Shown here one piece after another: positions 54,324 to 64,000 of a stretch of DNA of 64,000 nucleotides. The stretch covers positions 8,602,759 through 8,666,758 of the forward strand of contig OZ036000.1 in the NCBI GenBank assembly GCA_964035015.1. Direction: 5' to 3'. The first letter of the stretch is position 1. Each line of letters begins with the position of its first letter. Origin of the DNA: Corallium rubrum. Taxonomy: Eukaryota; Cnidaria; Anthozoa; Scleralcyonacea; Coralliidae. Below the pieces are notes generated by a model that was not told the DNA's origin, made no database searches, and saw only the letters and a program-made list of their open reading frames with translations. Position numbers and translations under genes: made by a program.

Positions 54324-55694
54324 TGGCCGAAAGTCCAAACTGTGAAACTGCATTCGGGAAAGCGACCAAAAGAAGTGTGTACATAACGTTTTTGCAATTA
54401 CAGCATTATTCGACAAACAAAAAGAGGCTTTACAGAGCTTCTTTTCAAAGCGTGATACACGTCATACTCCCAAAACTGTTATGGGAAATCACTGATATTT
54501 CAGTCTATACCGATCATGGCAGATATTATCTACAAGAGAGCAAGAGGCAGCAGCATAATGCTTGTTATATCTCCCCTAAAATCTCTTATGGAAGATCAAG
54601 TACGTGGATTAAAGAAGCTTAACATTTCCGCAGTGTGTGTAAAAGAATGACCAATGGCGAGTTTACCCATGTTTATGGCTTGGCTCGCTCGAGTGCTTGC
54701 TGACAATACATCAACATCAACATGGAGAGGTATTCTCTCAAGTAAGACATTTAAAGACTTCCTGGAGTGTGTTGCGGTCGATGAGACACATTGTATTAGC
54801 CAGTGGTAAGTAATTTTGTAAATATTATTGGGTCACCTATTTAAGTATAAATAACTTTCACATTTACAGTATATAACATAAATGCTCTGATAACTTACTG
54901 TGCGAAATATTTACATGTAAGTTTGAGAGAATTATTCAACATATTAATATACATATATCCCTATAAAAGTATATTCACTACAAAACGATTGCCTCTTGCG
55001 TTTCATATTTAGTTTGTTTTAGTCTCAGTGGGTCATCTCATGAAATATCATCTGGCCTCTGTTAGCAACTAGGCATTAATAGGATAATAGTATCCCTATT
55101 TGAACCCCCCTCTTTTAATATTAATATAGGGATAAAAATAATTGTCTGTAACTTCAGTGAAATGAGGTCTCTCATTCCTGAGAGTGTCCACTTAATTGTT
55201 GTAACGGCGACAGCTACAAAACAGTCTCACCTTGCAATATATATATGACTTATATATGAGCTTAAGGTTATGTAAACAAACTGCAATAGTATCTGAGAGC
55301 TCCCAATAGATCCAATATTTTCTACTGTGTTCAGTACATTAATAAAGACATTCCATTCCATTTATTATTTACTGATATCATAAAGGAAATCGAAACCAAT
55401 CACGTGACAGCTAAGAGGCCAATCATATTATCAGACAAGGAAACAATGTGGGCCTTTATACGGGGTACTCGAAGTCACTCTTAGAAGCAAATTTTAAAAG
55501 GGTCATCTCACAAGCCCACAAGGTGTCTTGTTGAAGTGTGTCATGCTGGAACCCTAAATTCTGTTAAAAAGCACATTTCGAAGAATCTGTCAAAAAGTGA
55601 TGGACACATCAGAATTCTAATCTCTACTATTACCTTTGGGATAGGTATAAATTGCCAGGATGTATCATACACTTTGGTTCATCAAATAGCATAG
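54324..55694 (+). pseudogene. RecQ-like DNA helicase pseudogene
   Basis: RecQ enzymes are 3'-5' DNA-unwinding ATPases. In + orientation, exon 54324-54805 starts MAESPNCETAFGKATKRSVY, then loses frame inside the Walker A region (VILP in one frame, YGKSLIFQ in the next). It recovers IMLVISPLKSLMEDQVRGLK (motif Ia), hits stops, and ends VAVDETHCISQW (DEAH-box of RecQ, here DETH) at donor CAGTG/GTAAGT. After the intron, 55539-55694 reads CHAGTLNSVKKHISKNLSKS then RILISTITFGIGINC (motif V), followed by a frameshifted IIHFG. Several stops and frameshifts make it dead. The frameshift in motif I is shared by both palindrome arms, so it predates the inversion duplication. The helicase C-terminus is absent. 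Confidence 0.8.
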
Positions 55695-55887
55695 AGTGTT
55701 ATGTGTATAAAGAACAAAGAATGACTTCAAATACCCTGTATAAAAGCCCACATTGTTTCCTTGTCTGACAATATATGATTGTCCTTCTTAGCTGTCATGT
55801 GATTGGTTTCAATTTCCTTTATGATAATAAATGGAATGGGAATGCCTTTATTAATGTCCTGAACAGAGTAGAAAATATTGGATCTGT

Positions 55888-56069
55888 ACACCTTATTCAA
55901 AAATGGCCACCAAATTAGAATTCTTTTATGTGCATATAAATTAGCCCTTATGACCTCGTTTCAAAGTAAGAATTCTTTTGAATTTCCCACATGAAAACGA
56001 GTTCATAAAGGCTAATTTATATGTATATAAAAGAATTTTAATTCTGCAGCCATTTTTGAATAAGGTCTA
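55888..56069. mobile_element. Short TIR element (ACCTTATTC), copy 2
   Basis: ACCTTATTCAAAAATGGC and GCCATTTTTGAATAAGGT bracket about 180 bp with TAGCCCTTATGACCTCG. The left palindrome arm is uninterrupted here (around 55305). Same family as 39570-39740; TA flanks suggest a TA target. Confidence 0.85.
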
Positions 56070-56553
56070 TTGGGGGCTCTCAGATACTATTGCAGTTTGT
56101 TTACATAGCCTTAAGCTGTCATATATTGCAAGGTGAGACTGTTTTATAGCTGTTGCTGTTACAACAATTAAGTGGACACTCTCAGGAATGAGAGACCTCA
56201 TTTCACTGAGGTTACAGACAATTATTTTTATCCCTATATTAATATTAAAAGAGGGGGGTTCAAATAGGGATACTATTATCCTATTAATGCCTAGTTGCTA
56301 ACAGAGGCTAGATGATATTTTGTGAGATGGATCCACTGAGACTAAAACAAACTAAATATGAAACGCAGGACTAGAGGCAATCGTTTTGTAGTGAATATAC
56401 TTTTATAGGGATATATGTATATTAATATGTTGAATAATTCTCTCAAACTTAAATATTTCGCACAGTTATCAGAGCATTTATGTTATATACTGTAAATGTG
56501 AAAGTTATTTATACTTAAATAGGTGACCCAATAATATTTACAAAATTACTTAC

Positions 56554-57036
56554 CACTGGCTAATACAATGTGTCTCATCGACTGCAACACACTCCAGGAA
56601 GTCTTTAAATGTCCTACTTGAGAGAATACCTCTCCATGTTGATGTTGATATATTGTCAGCAAGCACTCGAGCGAGTCAAGCCATAAACATGGGTAAACTC
56701 GCCATTGATCATTCTTTTACACACACTGCAGAAATGTTAAGCTTCTTTAATCCACGTATTTGATCTTCCATAAGAGATTTTAGGGGAGATATAACGAGCA
56801 TTATGCTGCTGCCTCTTGCACTCTTGTAGATAATATCTGCCATGATCGGTATAGACTGAAATATAAGTGATTTTCCATAACAGTTTTGGGAGTATGGCGT
56901 GTATCACGCTTTGAAAAGAAGCTCTGTAAAGCCTCTTTTTGTTTGTCGAATAATGCTGTAATTGCAAACACGTTATGTACACACTTCTTTTGGTCGCTTT
57001 CTCGAATGCAGTTTCACAGTTTGGACTTTCGGCCAT
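56554..57036 (-). pseudogene. RecQ-like pseudogene, inverted first-exon copy
   Basis: Right-arm mirror of the 54324-54805 exon: MAESPNCETAFEKATKRSVY, the same motif I frameshift, LKSLMEDQ in the shifted frame and DETHCISQW. It lacks the motif V exon because that lies only in the spacer. Confidence 0.8.
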
Positions 57037-57172
57037 GTTGAATTTATCATTTCTTGAGAGGAAGTGAAGCTGATGTTGCTTTGGCCAATCAGAATCTACT
57101 ACTCAGATCTGGGTAGCTTCGCGGGGGTTCGACAAGCTATCGCGTGAGTTTTCACAGACTGTAATACAGGGA

Positions 57173-57339
57173 CAGCCTAGACCTAGGCCTTCTATTTCCT
57201 ATTTTGGGAGTTATAAATTTGAAGCCGGGATGGCCGAGGGGACTGGGGAGAGATGAACTCTGCCTACGTCATGAAGCGAATTTAGTTCCCAGTCCCATAG
57301 GCCACAGCTCAGCCAACGGAAAAGCCTATGTCTAGGCTG
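57173..57339. mobile_element. 167-bp TIR element with 9-bp TSD
   Basis: CAGCCTAGACC and GTCTAGGCTG ends; ATACAGGGA on both sides (57164-57172, 57340-57348). The left palindrome arm shows the empty site (one TATCCCTGTAT at about 54184). A 9-bp duplication suits Mutator-like elements. Contains GCCGGGATGGCCGAGGGG, reminiscent of a tRNA-Leu/Ser 5' half. Confidence 0.85.
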
Positions 57340-57729
57340 ATACAGGGATATTTCAGGCTGTGCACAGGCTACATGATAATGGCGTTTGAAATTTGTCAAA
57401 TTTTCACGATTTTCGTCTATTCTCCAGATTTCTTCCGTCAAAATTTCTACAAAACGTCATCTGGTCAGTTGTTTGCACATAGAACACTACAGCAAAATAT
57501 TAGGGAAACTTGTCAAGATAGATTTTTCGCTACTTATTGAATTAAAAAATGTTCTGTCTTATGAAATTTTTTTAAAAACTAACGTATCATGTTGTTCAAG
57601 GTTTCCCTATTTCTTTATGCGCAAAATTTTAAAGAATTTCACCAAAGCAAATGTGTGATATTTGAGCATTTGTATCGCTCGAACGGCTGCTGACGTGACA
57701 GAATATCAACTCGACAAGATTGCCATTTA

Positions 57730-58090
57730 CGCAACACCGCTGCCAAACGTTTGCGCATGCGTGAATTCGCTGAGTAAACAATGAAAGAGAAGTGGGAACT
57801 AGCCGAGGCGACAACAACCAGACAGTGAAGACTAAGTAAGACTCGACTATTCATTTGTGTTTTTAAAAAAGGGTAAAGAAAATTACGAAGGGGTAAATTC
57901 AGAATATGTTACAATATTGACAAGGAAGTCATGCACAAATTACCTACCTTATCTTTTTGGTAGTATGCTTATAATTTTAACTTTTGTGTCGGACTTTCGG
58001 CCCAGTCCAAATATTTCAGTGTTTTCCCGCTCTTTTTCCGAGGACGAGCTTGGACGTGGCACATGCGCAAAACGTTTGGCAGCGGTGTTC
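57730..58090. repeat. Inverted motif pair ACCGCTGCCAAACGTTTGCG
   Basis: ACCGCTGCCAAACGTTTGCG near 57737 and the inverse near 58070 bracket about 350 bp. Possibly the ends of a decayed TIR element. Confidence 0.5.
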
Positions 58091-58185
58091 ATTTACGCAT
58101 GTGCCGACGCCATACTCGTTACCAGTCCCTTCTTAAAATTACCGTAAGTGCTTTTCCTAATCGTGTCCTGTAAGCAGAGCCAGCC

Positions 58186-58310
58186 TCGTTTGAGAGCACG
58201 GGTGGCGTGTGCTGTTAGCGCGCTGCCTCTCACCAAAAAGTTAAGCCTGGTTAGACGGGGTTAGTACTTGGATGCGTGACCGTCCGGGAATGACCCCGTT
58301 GTCGAACTTA
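58186..58310 (+). repeat. 5S rRNA-derived sequence (SINE3-like or pseudogene)
   Basis: GTTAAGCCTGGTTAGACGGG, GTTAGTACTTGGATGCGTGA and CCGTCCGGGAATGACC follow the 3' half of animal 5S rRNA (internal control region and helix IV-V), with substitutions. The upstream part is diverged (GAGCACGGGTGGCGTGTGC). It is followed by unrelated sequence up to a (TA)n tract, as in a 5S-promoter SINE. Not a functional 5S gene. Confidence 0.7.
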
Positions 58311-58379
58311 GAACTCATGGAAGTAGAGTTTAGTTCATCTCTCCTGTGCTTCGAGGGTTTTTCGCCATATTTTAACATT

Positions 58380-58380
58380 A

Positions 58381-58449
<69 letters not shown>
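58380..58449. repeat. (TA)n microsatellite
   Basis: About 35 TA units directly after the 5S-derived element. Confidence 0.97.
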
Positions 58450-58452
<3 letters not shown>

Positions 58453-58919
58453 TAACATATACATGCATAAAATAACTACGGTTAACTGATAAATATTTGA
58501 TATACAGAAAACATTACATAAGAAAGAAAATCAATAAGAAAATCAATGGCCTGCATCGCAACAAAAGAATACGGTTTCACTTGTGAACTTTTTAATATAT
58601 CATTAATTTATTTCGTCGGCTGTTAAAACCCTTATTTGTGCATTTCTTTTTTTTTCCCAATTTTGTCAGAAAATTTGACTTGGTTTTCGAAGTACACGAA
58701 AAGTAGTATAAAACACTTCTGTTTTTATTAATTAGTTTTCGCTTTTTAGACTACAAAAATGTATAAATGTTATACATTACAAAAGGTATGATCGATCTGA
58801 AATACCAATGAGACTTTAACATGTTCACTGCGGACGACATTAAATAAATGATAAAGCAAAAATTAAGTTCGTCATATTTGAAAAAAACACATTTAAAGAA
58901 CATTGGCAACAAAAATTAA

Positions 58920-59325
58920 GTTTGTCTAATTTGAAGAACTCATAAAATTGTAATGAAGTTCTTTTATAATTTTTTCGTATCTTTCTTCATTTTCAAGATA
59001 TTTCAATTTGTTTAATATGTAAATGAGATGGTCTCTGACGTCAGGAGCAGGGTACAGTATTCTCACACATAGCAAAATCAGTTATATCTCGAAATTCGTT
59101 CAAAGAAATCACTTGAAACTGTGCACATAAAAACGCCTTGTGACACTGAACATTTCATAACCGATATTGCTTTGTGTAAAAATACTGTACACTGCTCCTG
59201 ACGTCAGAGCCCATCTCATTTACATATTAAACAAATTGAAATATCTTGCAAACGAAGAAAGACACGAAAAAGTTGTAAAAGATCTTCTATTACAATTTCA
59301 CGAGTTCTTTCAAATTAAACAAACT
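58920..59325. repeat. Long inverted repeat, about 150-bp arms
   Basis: AAGTTTGTCTAATTTGAAGA... left arm and CTTTCAAATTAAACAAAC right arm; the stem includes GATATTTCAATTTGTTTAAT and GTAAATGAGATGG with CTGACGTCAG near the loop. MITE-like; diverged arms. Confidence 0.85.
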
Positions 59326-59678
59326 ATTGCCAATACCCTGTCAAATGTATGTTTGTGTCGTTTCCTTGCTTCGTTGTGGAGATATTTCAGCTTCCCTAAT
59401 ATGCAAATTAAACATCTTGCACAATGAGTTATCCGAAAAATTTATATATCTTTGCTATTATCAAATAGAATCACTTAAAAATTCTACATGTTTGGTGTCT
59501 TTTCCGATAACTCGTTATGCACATGTGACGTCAAGATGTTTCGCATACAAACCGAAATATCTCAAAAACGAAGCAGGGAAAAGATGTTATTTTTGTCATT
59601 TTAAGCGTAGGCACTTTAAGGAATGGGCAATTCAGCTATATTGAGATTAGGGATGTAAATACTTGAAAATTCCAAGGT

Positions 59679-59752
59679 TTAGTTGTAAAATGCGTCGATT
59701 TTCTCCGCATACATCTTGTTTATAATTGGTCTCCTCATCTTCATAGTGGGAC
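59679..59752 (-). CDS. ACSBG: ACSBG terminal exon
   Basis: 74 nt, acceptor CTTGTTTAG. Completes Gly then PTMKMRRPIINKMYAEKIDA, FYN and TAA (59681-59679). Confidence 0.87.
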
Positions 59753-62700
59753 CTAAACAAGTATAGAAATGTTGAATCAGTACCTGGTTTTGGTTCACTG
59801 TTACTGAGCAAATTAATTTAGTCTTGGATCAAGTACGTCGCAAGGGTGTCAAAACAAGACTCACCAAGTTCTCCGCCAGGAATGGAAAAATCATGTTCGA
59901 GAATGCACCATTTCTGAATCTGAAAAACAAAGAAGAAATTAAGAACAAACAGTCTAAAACAGACTAGAAACTAGAGTAGGAGTAGGAGTAGGAGGAGTAG
60001 AGTAGAGTAGGAGTAGAGTAGGAGTAGAGTAGGAGTAGAGTAGGAGTAGAGTAGGAGTAGAGTAGGAGTAGAGTAGGAGTAGAGTAGGAGTAGAGTAGGA
60101 GTAGAGTAGGAGTAGAGTAGGAGTAGAGTAGGAGTAGAGTAGGAGTAGAGTAGGAGTAGAGTAGGAGTAGAGTAGGAGTAGAGTAGGAGTAGAGTAGGAG
60201 TAGAGTAGGAGTAGAGTAGGAGTAGAGTAGGAGTAGAGTAGGAGTAGGAGTAGAGTAGGAGTAGAGTAGGAGTAGGAGTAGAGTAGGAGTAGGAGTAGAG
60301 TAGGAGTAGAGTAGAGTAGAGTAGAGTAGAGTAGGAGTAAAGTAGAGTAGAGTAGAGTAGAGTAGAGTAGAGTAGAGTAGAGTAGAGTAGAGTAGAGTAG
60401 AGTAGAGTAGAGTAGAGTAGAGTAGAGTAGAGTAGAGTAGAGTAGAGTAGAGTAGAGTAGAGTAGAGTAGAGTAGAGTAGAGTAGAGTAGAGTAGAGTAG
60501 AGTAGAGTAGAGTAGAGTAGAGTAGAGTAGAGTAGAGTAGAGTAGGAGTAGAGTAGGAGTAGAGTAGAGTAGAGAGTAGGAGTAGAGTAGGAGTAGAGTA
60601 GGAGTAGAGTAGGAGTAGAGTAGGAGTAGAGTAGGAGTAGGAGTAGGAGTAGAGTAGGAGTAGAGTAGGAGTAGAGTAGGAGTAGAGTAGGAGTAGAGTA
60701 GGAGTAGAGTAGAGTAGAGTAGAGTAGGAGTAGAGTAGAGTAGAGTAGGAGTAGAGTAGAGTAGAGTAGGAGTAGAGTAGAGTAGAGTAGGAGTAGAGTA
60801 GAGTAGAGTAGGAGTAGAGTAGGAGTAGAGTAGGAGTAGAGTAGGAGTAGAGTAGGAGTAGAGTAGAGTAGAGTAGGAGTAGAGTAGGAGTAGAGTAGAG
60901 TAGAGTAGGAGTAGAGTAGAGTAGAGTAGAGTAGAGTAGGAGTAGAGTAGGAGTAGAGTAGGAGTAGAGTAGGAGTAGAGTAGGAGTAGAGTAGGAGTAG
61001 AGTAGGAGTAGAGTAGGAGTAGAGTAGGAGTAGAGTAGAGTAGAGTAGGAGTAGAGTAGGAGTAGAGTAGGAGTAGAGTAGGAGTAGAGTAGGAGTAGAG
61101 TAGGAGTAGAGTAGGAGTAGAGTAGGAGTAGAGTAGGAGTAGAGTAGGAGTAGAGTAGAGTAGAGTAGGAGTAGAGTAGGAGTAGAGTAGGAGTAGAGTA
61201 GGAGTAGAGTAGAGTAGAGTAGAGTAGAGTAGAGTAGAGTAGGAGTAGAGTAGGAGTAGAGTAGGAGTAGAGTAGAGAGTAGAGTAGAGTAGAGTAGAGT
61301 AGAGTAGAGTAGAGTAGGAGTAGAGTAGAGTAGAGTAGAGTAGAGAGTAGAGTAGAGTAGGAGTAGGAGAGTAGAGTAGGAGTAGAGTAGGAGTAGAGTA
61401 GGAGTAGAGTAGGAGTAGAGTAGGAGTAGAGTAGGAGTAGAGTAGGAGTAGAGTAGGAGTAGAGTAGGAGTAGAGTAGGAGTAGAGTAGGAGTAGAGTAG
61501 GAGTAGAGTAGGAGTAGAGTAGGAGTAGAGTAGGAGTAGAGTAGGAGTAGAGTAGGAGTAGAGTAGGAGTAGAGTAGGAGTAGAGTAGAGTAGGAGTAGA
61601 GTAGGAGTAGAGTAGGAGTAGAGTAGGAGTAGAGTAGGAGTAGAGTAGGAGTAGGAGTAGAGTAGGAGTAGAGTAGGAGTAGAGTAGGAGTAGAGTAGGA
61701 GTAGAGTAGGAGTAGAGTAGAGTAGAGTAGGAGTAGAGTAGGAGTAGAGTAGGAGTAGAGTAGAGTAGGAGTAGGAGTAGGAGTAGAGTAGGAGTAGAGT
61801 AGGAGTAGAGTAGGAGTAGAGTAGGAGTAGAGTAGGAGTAGAGTAGGAGTAGAGTAGGAGTAGAGTAGAGTAGAGTAGGAGTAGAGTAGGAGTAGAGTAG
61901 GAGTAGAGTAGGAGTAGAGTAGGAGTAGGAGTAGAGTAGGAGTAGAGTAGGAGTAGAGTAGGAGTAGAGTAGGAGTAGGAGTAGGAGTAGAGTAGGAGTA
62001 GAGTAGGAGTAGGAGTAGGAGTAGGAGTAGGAGTAGAGTAGGAGTAGAGTAGAGTAGAGTAGAGTAGAGTAGGAGTAGAGTAGGAGTAGAGTAGGAGTAG
62101 AGTAGGAGTAGAGTAGAGTAGAGTAGAGTAGAGTAGAGTAGGAGTAGAGTAGGAGTAGAGTAGGAGTAGAGTAGGAGTAGAGTAGGAGTAGAGTAGGAGT
62201 AGAGTAGGAGTAGAGTAGAGTAGAGTAGGAGTAGAGTAGGAGTAGAGTAGGAGTAGAGTAGGAGTAGGAGTAGGAGTAGAGTAGGAGTAGAGTAGAGTAG
62301 AGTAGGAGTAGAGTAGAGTAGAGTAGAGTAGAGTAGAGAGTAGTAGAGTAGAGTAGAGTAGAGTAGGAGTAGGAGTAGAGTAGGAGTAGAGTAGGAGTAG
62401 AGTAGGAGTAGAGTAGAGAGTAGGAGTAGGAGTAGAGTAGGAGTAGAGTAGGAGTAGGAGTAGGAGTAGAGTAGAGTAGAGTAGGAGTAGGAGTAGGAGT
62501 AGAGTAGGAGTAGAGTAGGAGTAGGAGTAGGAGTAGAGTAGGAGGAGTAGGAGTAGGAGTAGGAGTAGAGTAGAGTAGAGTAGGAGTAGGAGTAGGAGTA
62601 GAGTAGGAGTAGAGTAGAGTAGAGTAGAGTAGGAGTAGGAGTAGGAGTAGAGTAGAGTAGAGTAGAGTAGGAGTAGGAGTAGAGTAGGAGTAGAGTAGGA

Positions 62701-63874
62701 GTAGAGTAGGAGTAGAGTAGGAGTAGAGTAGGAGTAGAGTAGAGTAGAGTAGGAGTAGGAGTAGGAGTAGAGTAGGAGTAGAGTAGAGTAGGAGTAGGAG
62801 TAGGAGTAGGAGTAGAGTAGAGTAGAGTAGAGTAGGAGTAGGAGTAGGAGTAGAGTAGGAGTAGAGTAGGAGTAGAGTAGGAGTAGAGTAGGAGTAGAGT
62901 AGGAGTAGAGTAGGAGTAGAGTAGGAGTAGAGTAGGAGTAGGAGTAGGAGTAGGAGTAGGAGTAGGAGTAGGAGTAGGAGTAGGAGTAGGAGTAGGAGTA
63001 GGAGTAGGAGTAGGAGTAGGAGTGGAGTAGGAGTAGGAGTAGGAGTGGAGTAGGAGTGGAGTAGGAGTAGGAGTAGGAGTGGAGTAGGAGTGGAGTAGGA
63101 GTGGAGTAGGAGTGGAGTAGGAGTGGAGTAGGAGTGGAGTAGGGAGGGAGTAGGAGTGGAGTAGGAGTGGAGTAGGAGTGGAGTAGGAGTGGAGTAGGAG
63201 TGGAGTAGGAGGAGTAGGAGTGGAGTAGGAGTGGAGTAGGAGTGGAGTAGGAGTGGAGTAGGAGTGAGTAGGAGTGGAGTAGGAGTGGAGTAGGAGTGGA
63301 GTAGGAGTGGAGTAGGAGTGGAGTAGGAGTGGAGTAGGAGTGGAGTAGGAGTGGAGTAGGAGTGGAGTAGGAGTGGAGTAGGAGTGGAGTAGGAGTGGAG
63401 TAGGAGTGGAGTAGGAATGGAGTAGGAGTGGAGTAGGAGTGGAGTAGGAGTGGAGTAGGAGTGGAGTAGGAGTGGAGTAGAGTGGATTGGAGTGGAGTGG
63501 AGTGGAGTGGAGTGGAGTGGAGTGGAGTGGAGTGGAGTGGAGTGGAGTGGAGTAGAGTAGAGTAGAGTAGAGTAGAGTAGAGTAGAGTAGAGTAGAGTAG
63601 ATAGAGTAGAGTAGAGTAGGAGTGGAGTAGGAGTAAGGGTAGAGTAGAGTAGAGTGGACTACATGTGCTAATTCAACCGTACCTTCTGAGCTCGTGAGAT
63701 AGCCTTCTCGTTGTACCGATTGATACCATCCTGAATGGCCTTCATCAGTTTCTCGTCTTTATTTTCAAGAACCTCAGACACAGTTTTTACCACCGAGCCA
63801 TGTTTTTTACAAAAGTCCACAGCCGCTTCAGTAAGCTTGTCAGTTGGTTCTCCTGTATCAAGATTCATAACGAC
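59679..63874 (-). CDS. ACSBG: Long-chain acyl-CoA synthetase, bubblegum type, 3' end
   Basis: ATP-dependent ligase that activates long- and very-long-chain fatty acids to acyl-CoA (ANL superfamily). Only the last three exons are here: 63874-63683, 59919-59865 and 59752-59679, giving 106 residues plus stop in continuous frame. They encode VVMNLDTGEPTDKLTEAAVD, then ALLxx-type segment KAIQDGINRYNEKAISRAQK, then IQKWCILEHDFSIPGGELGP-TMKMRR and a C-terminus AEKIDAFYN. The motif W-x-x-L-x-x-DFS-x-x-GGELGPT-K-x-R is the C-terminal lid with its catalytic Lys region, as in ACSBG1/2. Two of the exons are under 80 nt. The penultimate intron (3763 bp) is nearly all satellite. The N-terminal AMP-binding part lies beyond the right edge. 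Intact as far as seen. Confidence 0.87.
59865..59919 (-). CDS. ACSBG: ACSBG penultimate exon (55 nt)
   Basis: Acceptor TTGTTTTTCAG, donor CTTG/GTGAGT; encodes IQKWCILEHDFSIPGGEL plus 1 nt. Confidence 0.9.
59974..63657. repeat. 3.7-kb GAGTA/GGAGTA satellite in ACSBG intron
   Basis: Almost uninterrupted mosaic of 5-mer GAGTA and 6-mer GGAGTA. The dominant period is 11 bp (GGAGTAGAGTA); pure GAGTA runs occur at 60300-60545. GGAGTG replaces GGAGTA from about 63020, giving GGAGTGGAGTA, and a GAGTG run sits near 63490-63550. Purine-rich on the + strand. Confidence 0.98.
63683..63874 (-). CDS. ACSBG: ACSBG third-last exon
   Basis: 64 codons, acceptor TTCTGTTTTCAG, donor AGAAG/GTACGG, phase 0 both sides. 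Encodes VVMNLDTGEPTDKLTEAAVD through INRYNEKAISRAQK. Confidence 0.88.
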
Positions 63875-64000
63875 CTGAAAACAGAAAAAATGTGAAAGTG
63901 CGAAAAAATTGACAGACGAATACAAATTAGGAACTACTCTGAATTATATCGCAAGCGTGACTGGAGAAGGGAGATGGTATGGTAATGACTACGAGATATA

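Larger units (their letters stand above)
54166..57370. repeat. 3.2-kb palindrome carrying RecQ-like pseudogene
   Basis: Left arm 54166 to about 55483, right arm about 55716 to 57370, highly similar in inverse, with a spacer of about 230 bp. The right arm has two insertions absent from the left: 55888-56069 and 57173-57339. Confidence 0.92.

Noticed and set aside
58186-58310. Functional 5S rRNA gene
   Set aside because: Only the 3' half is recognisable and it has substitutions in the control region; there is no T-run terminator.
59974-63657. CRISPR array or telomeric repeat
   Set aside because: No unique spacers; the unit is GAGTA/GGAGTA, not TTAGGG, and it lies inside a gene.

Overview
The window is animal nuclear DNA: genes are split by GT-AG introns and most of the sequence is intron or intergenic DNA packed with short inverted-repeat transposons, minisatellites and retroelement fragments. 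The gene models (DMGDH, KXD1, MFSD6-like, TNFAIP8-like, bubblegum-type acyl-CoA synthetase), the GIY-YIG retroelement and the AT-rich repeat landscape suggest a marine invertebrate, most likely a cnidarian (anthozoan). That placement is an inference from general resemblance, not a database result.

Layout. 1-10.9 kb: the 3' half of a dimethylglycine dehydrogenase gene (+), seven exons, with tandem repeats or mobile DNA in nearly every intron. 10.96-12.6 kb: a convergent, acidic, internally repetitive ORF (-) whose repeat tail is decaying. 15.4-22.6 kb: a complete four-exon KXD1 (BORC subunit) gene (-), assembled from exons as short as 47 nt; its introns hold a small endonuclease-only Penelope-like element and two hAT-type elements. 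26-38.3 kb: a tandem segmental duplication of about 6 kb carrying two intact two-exon MFSD6-like transporter genes (+), whose proteins are about 98% identical. The two units serve as empty-site references for each other and expose several insertions with exact target-site duplications (TA, TTAA, and a 7-bp class twice). 42.7-43.3 kb: a single-coding-exon TNFAIP8/TIPE gene (-). 44-54 kb: no convincing gene; TIR elements, (TA)n tracts with attached palindromes, a minisatellite and a tRNA-like SINE pair. 54.2-57.4 kb: a large palindrome holding a frameshifted RecQ-like helicase pseudogene. 58.2 kb: a 5S-rRNA-derived sequence. 59.7-63.9 kb: the last three exons of an ACSBG-type acyl-CoA synthetase (-), with a 3.7-kb GAGTA/GGAGTA satellite filling one intron.

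The host genes are unrelated housekeeping functions: mitochondrial one-carbon metabolism, lysosome positioning, membrane transport, lipid-mediator signalling and fatty-acid activation. There is no operon logic. The informative content is (i) exons too short for ORF detection that complete KXD1 and ACSBG, and (ii) a well-resolved record of transposon insertions.
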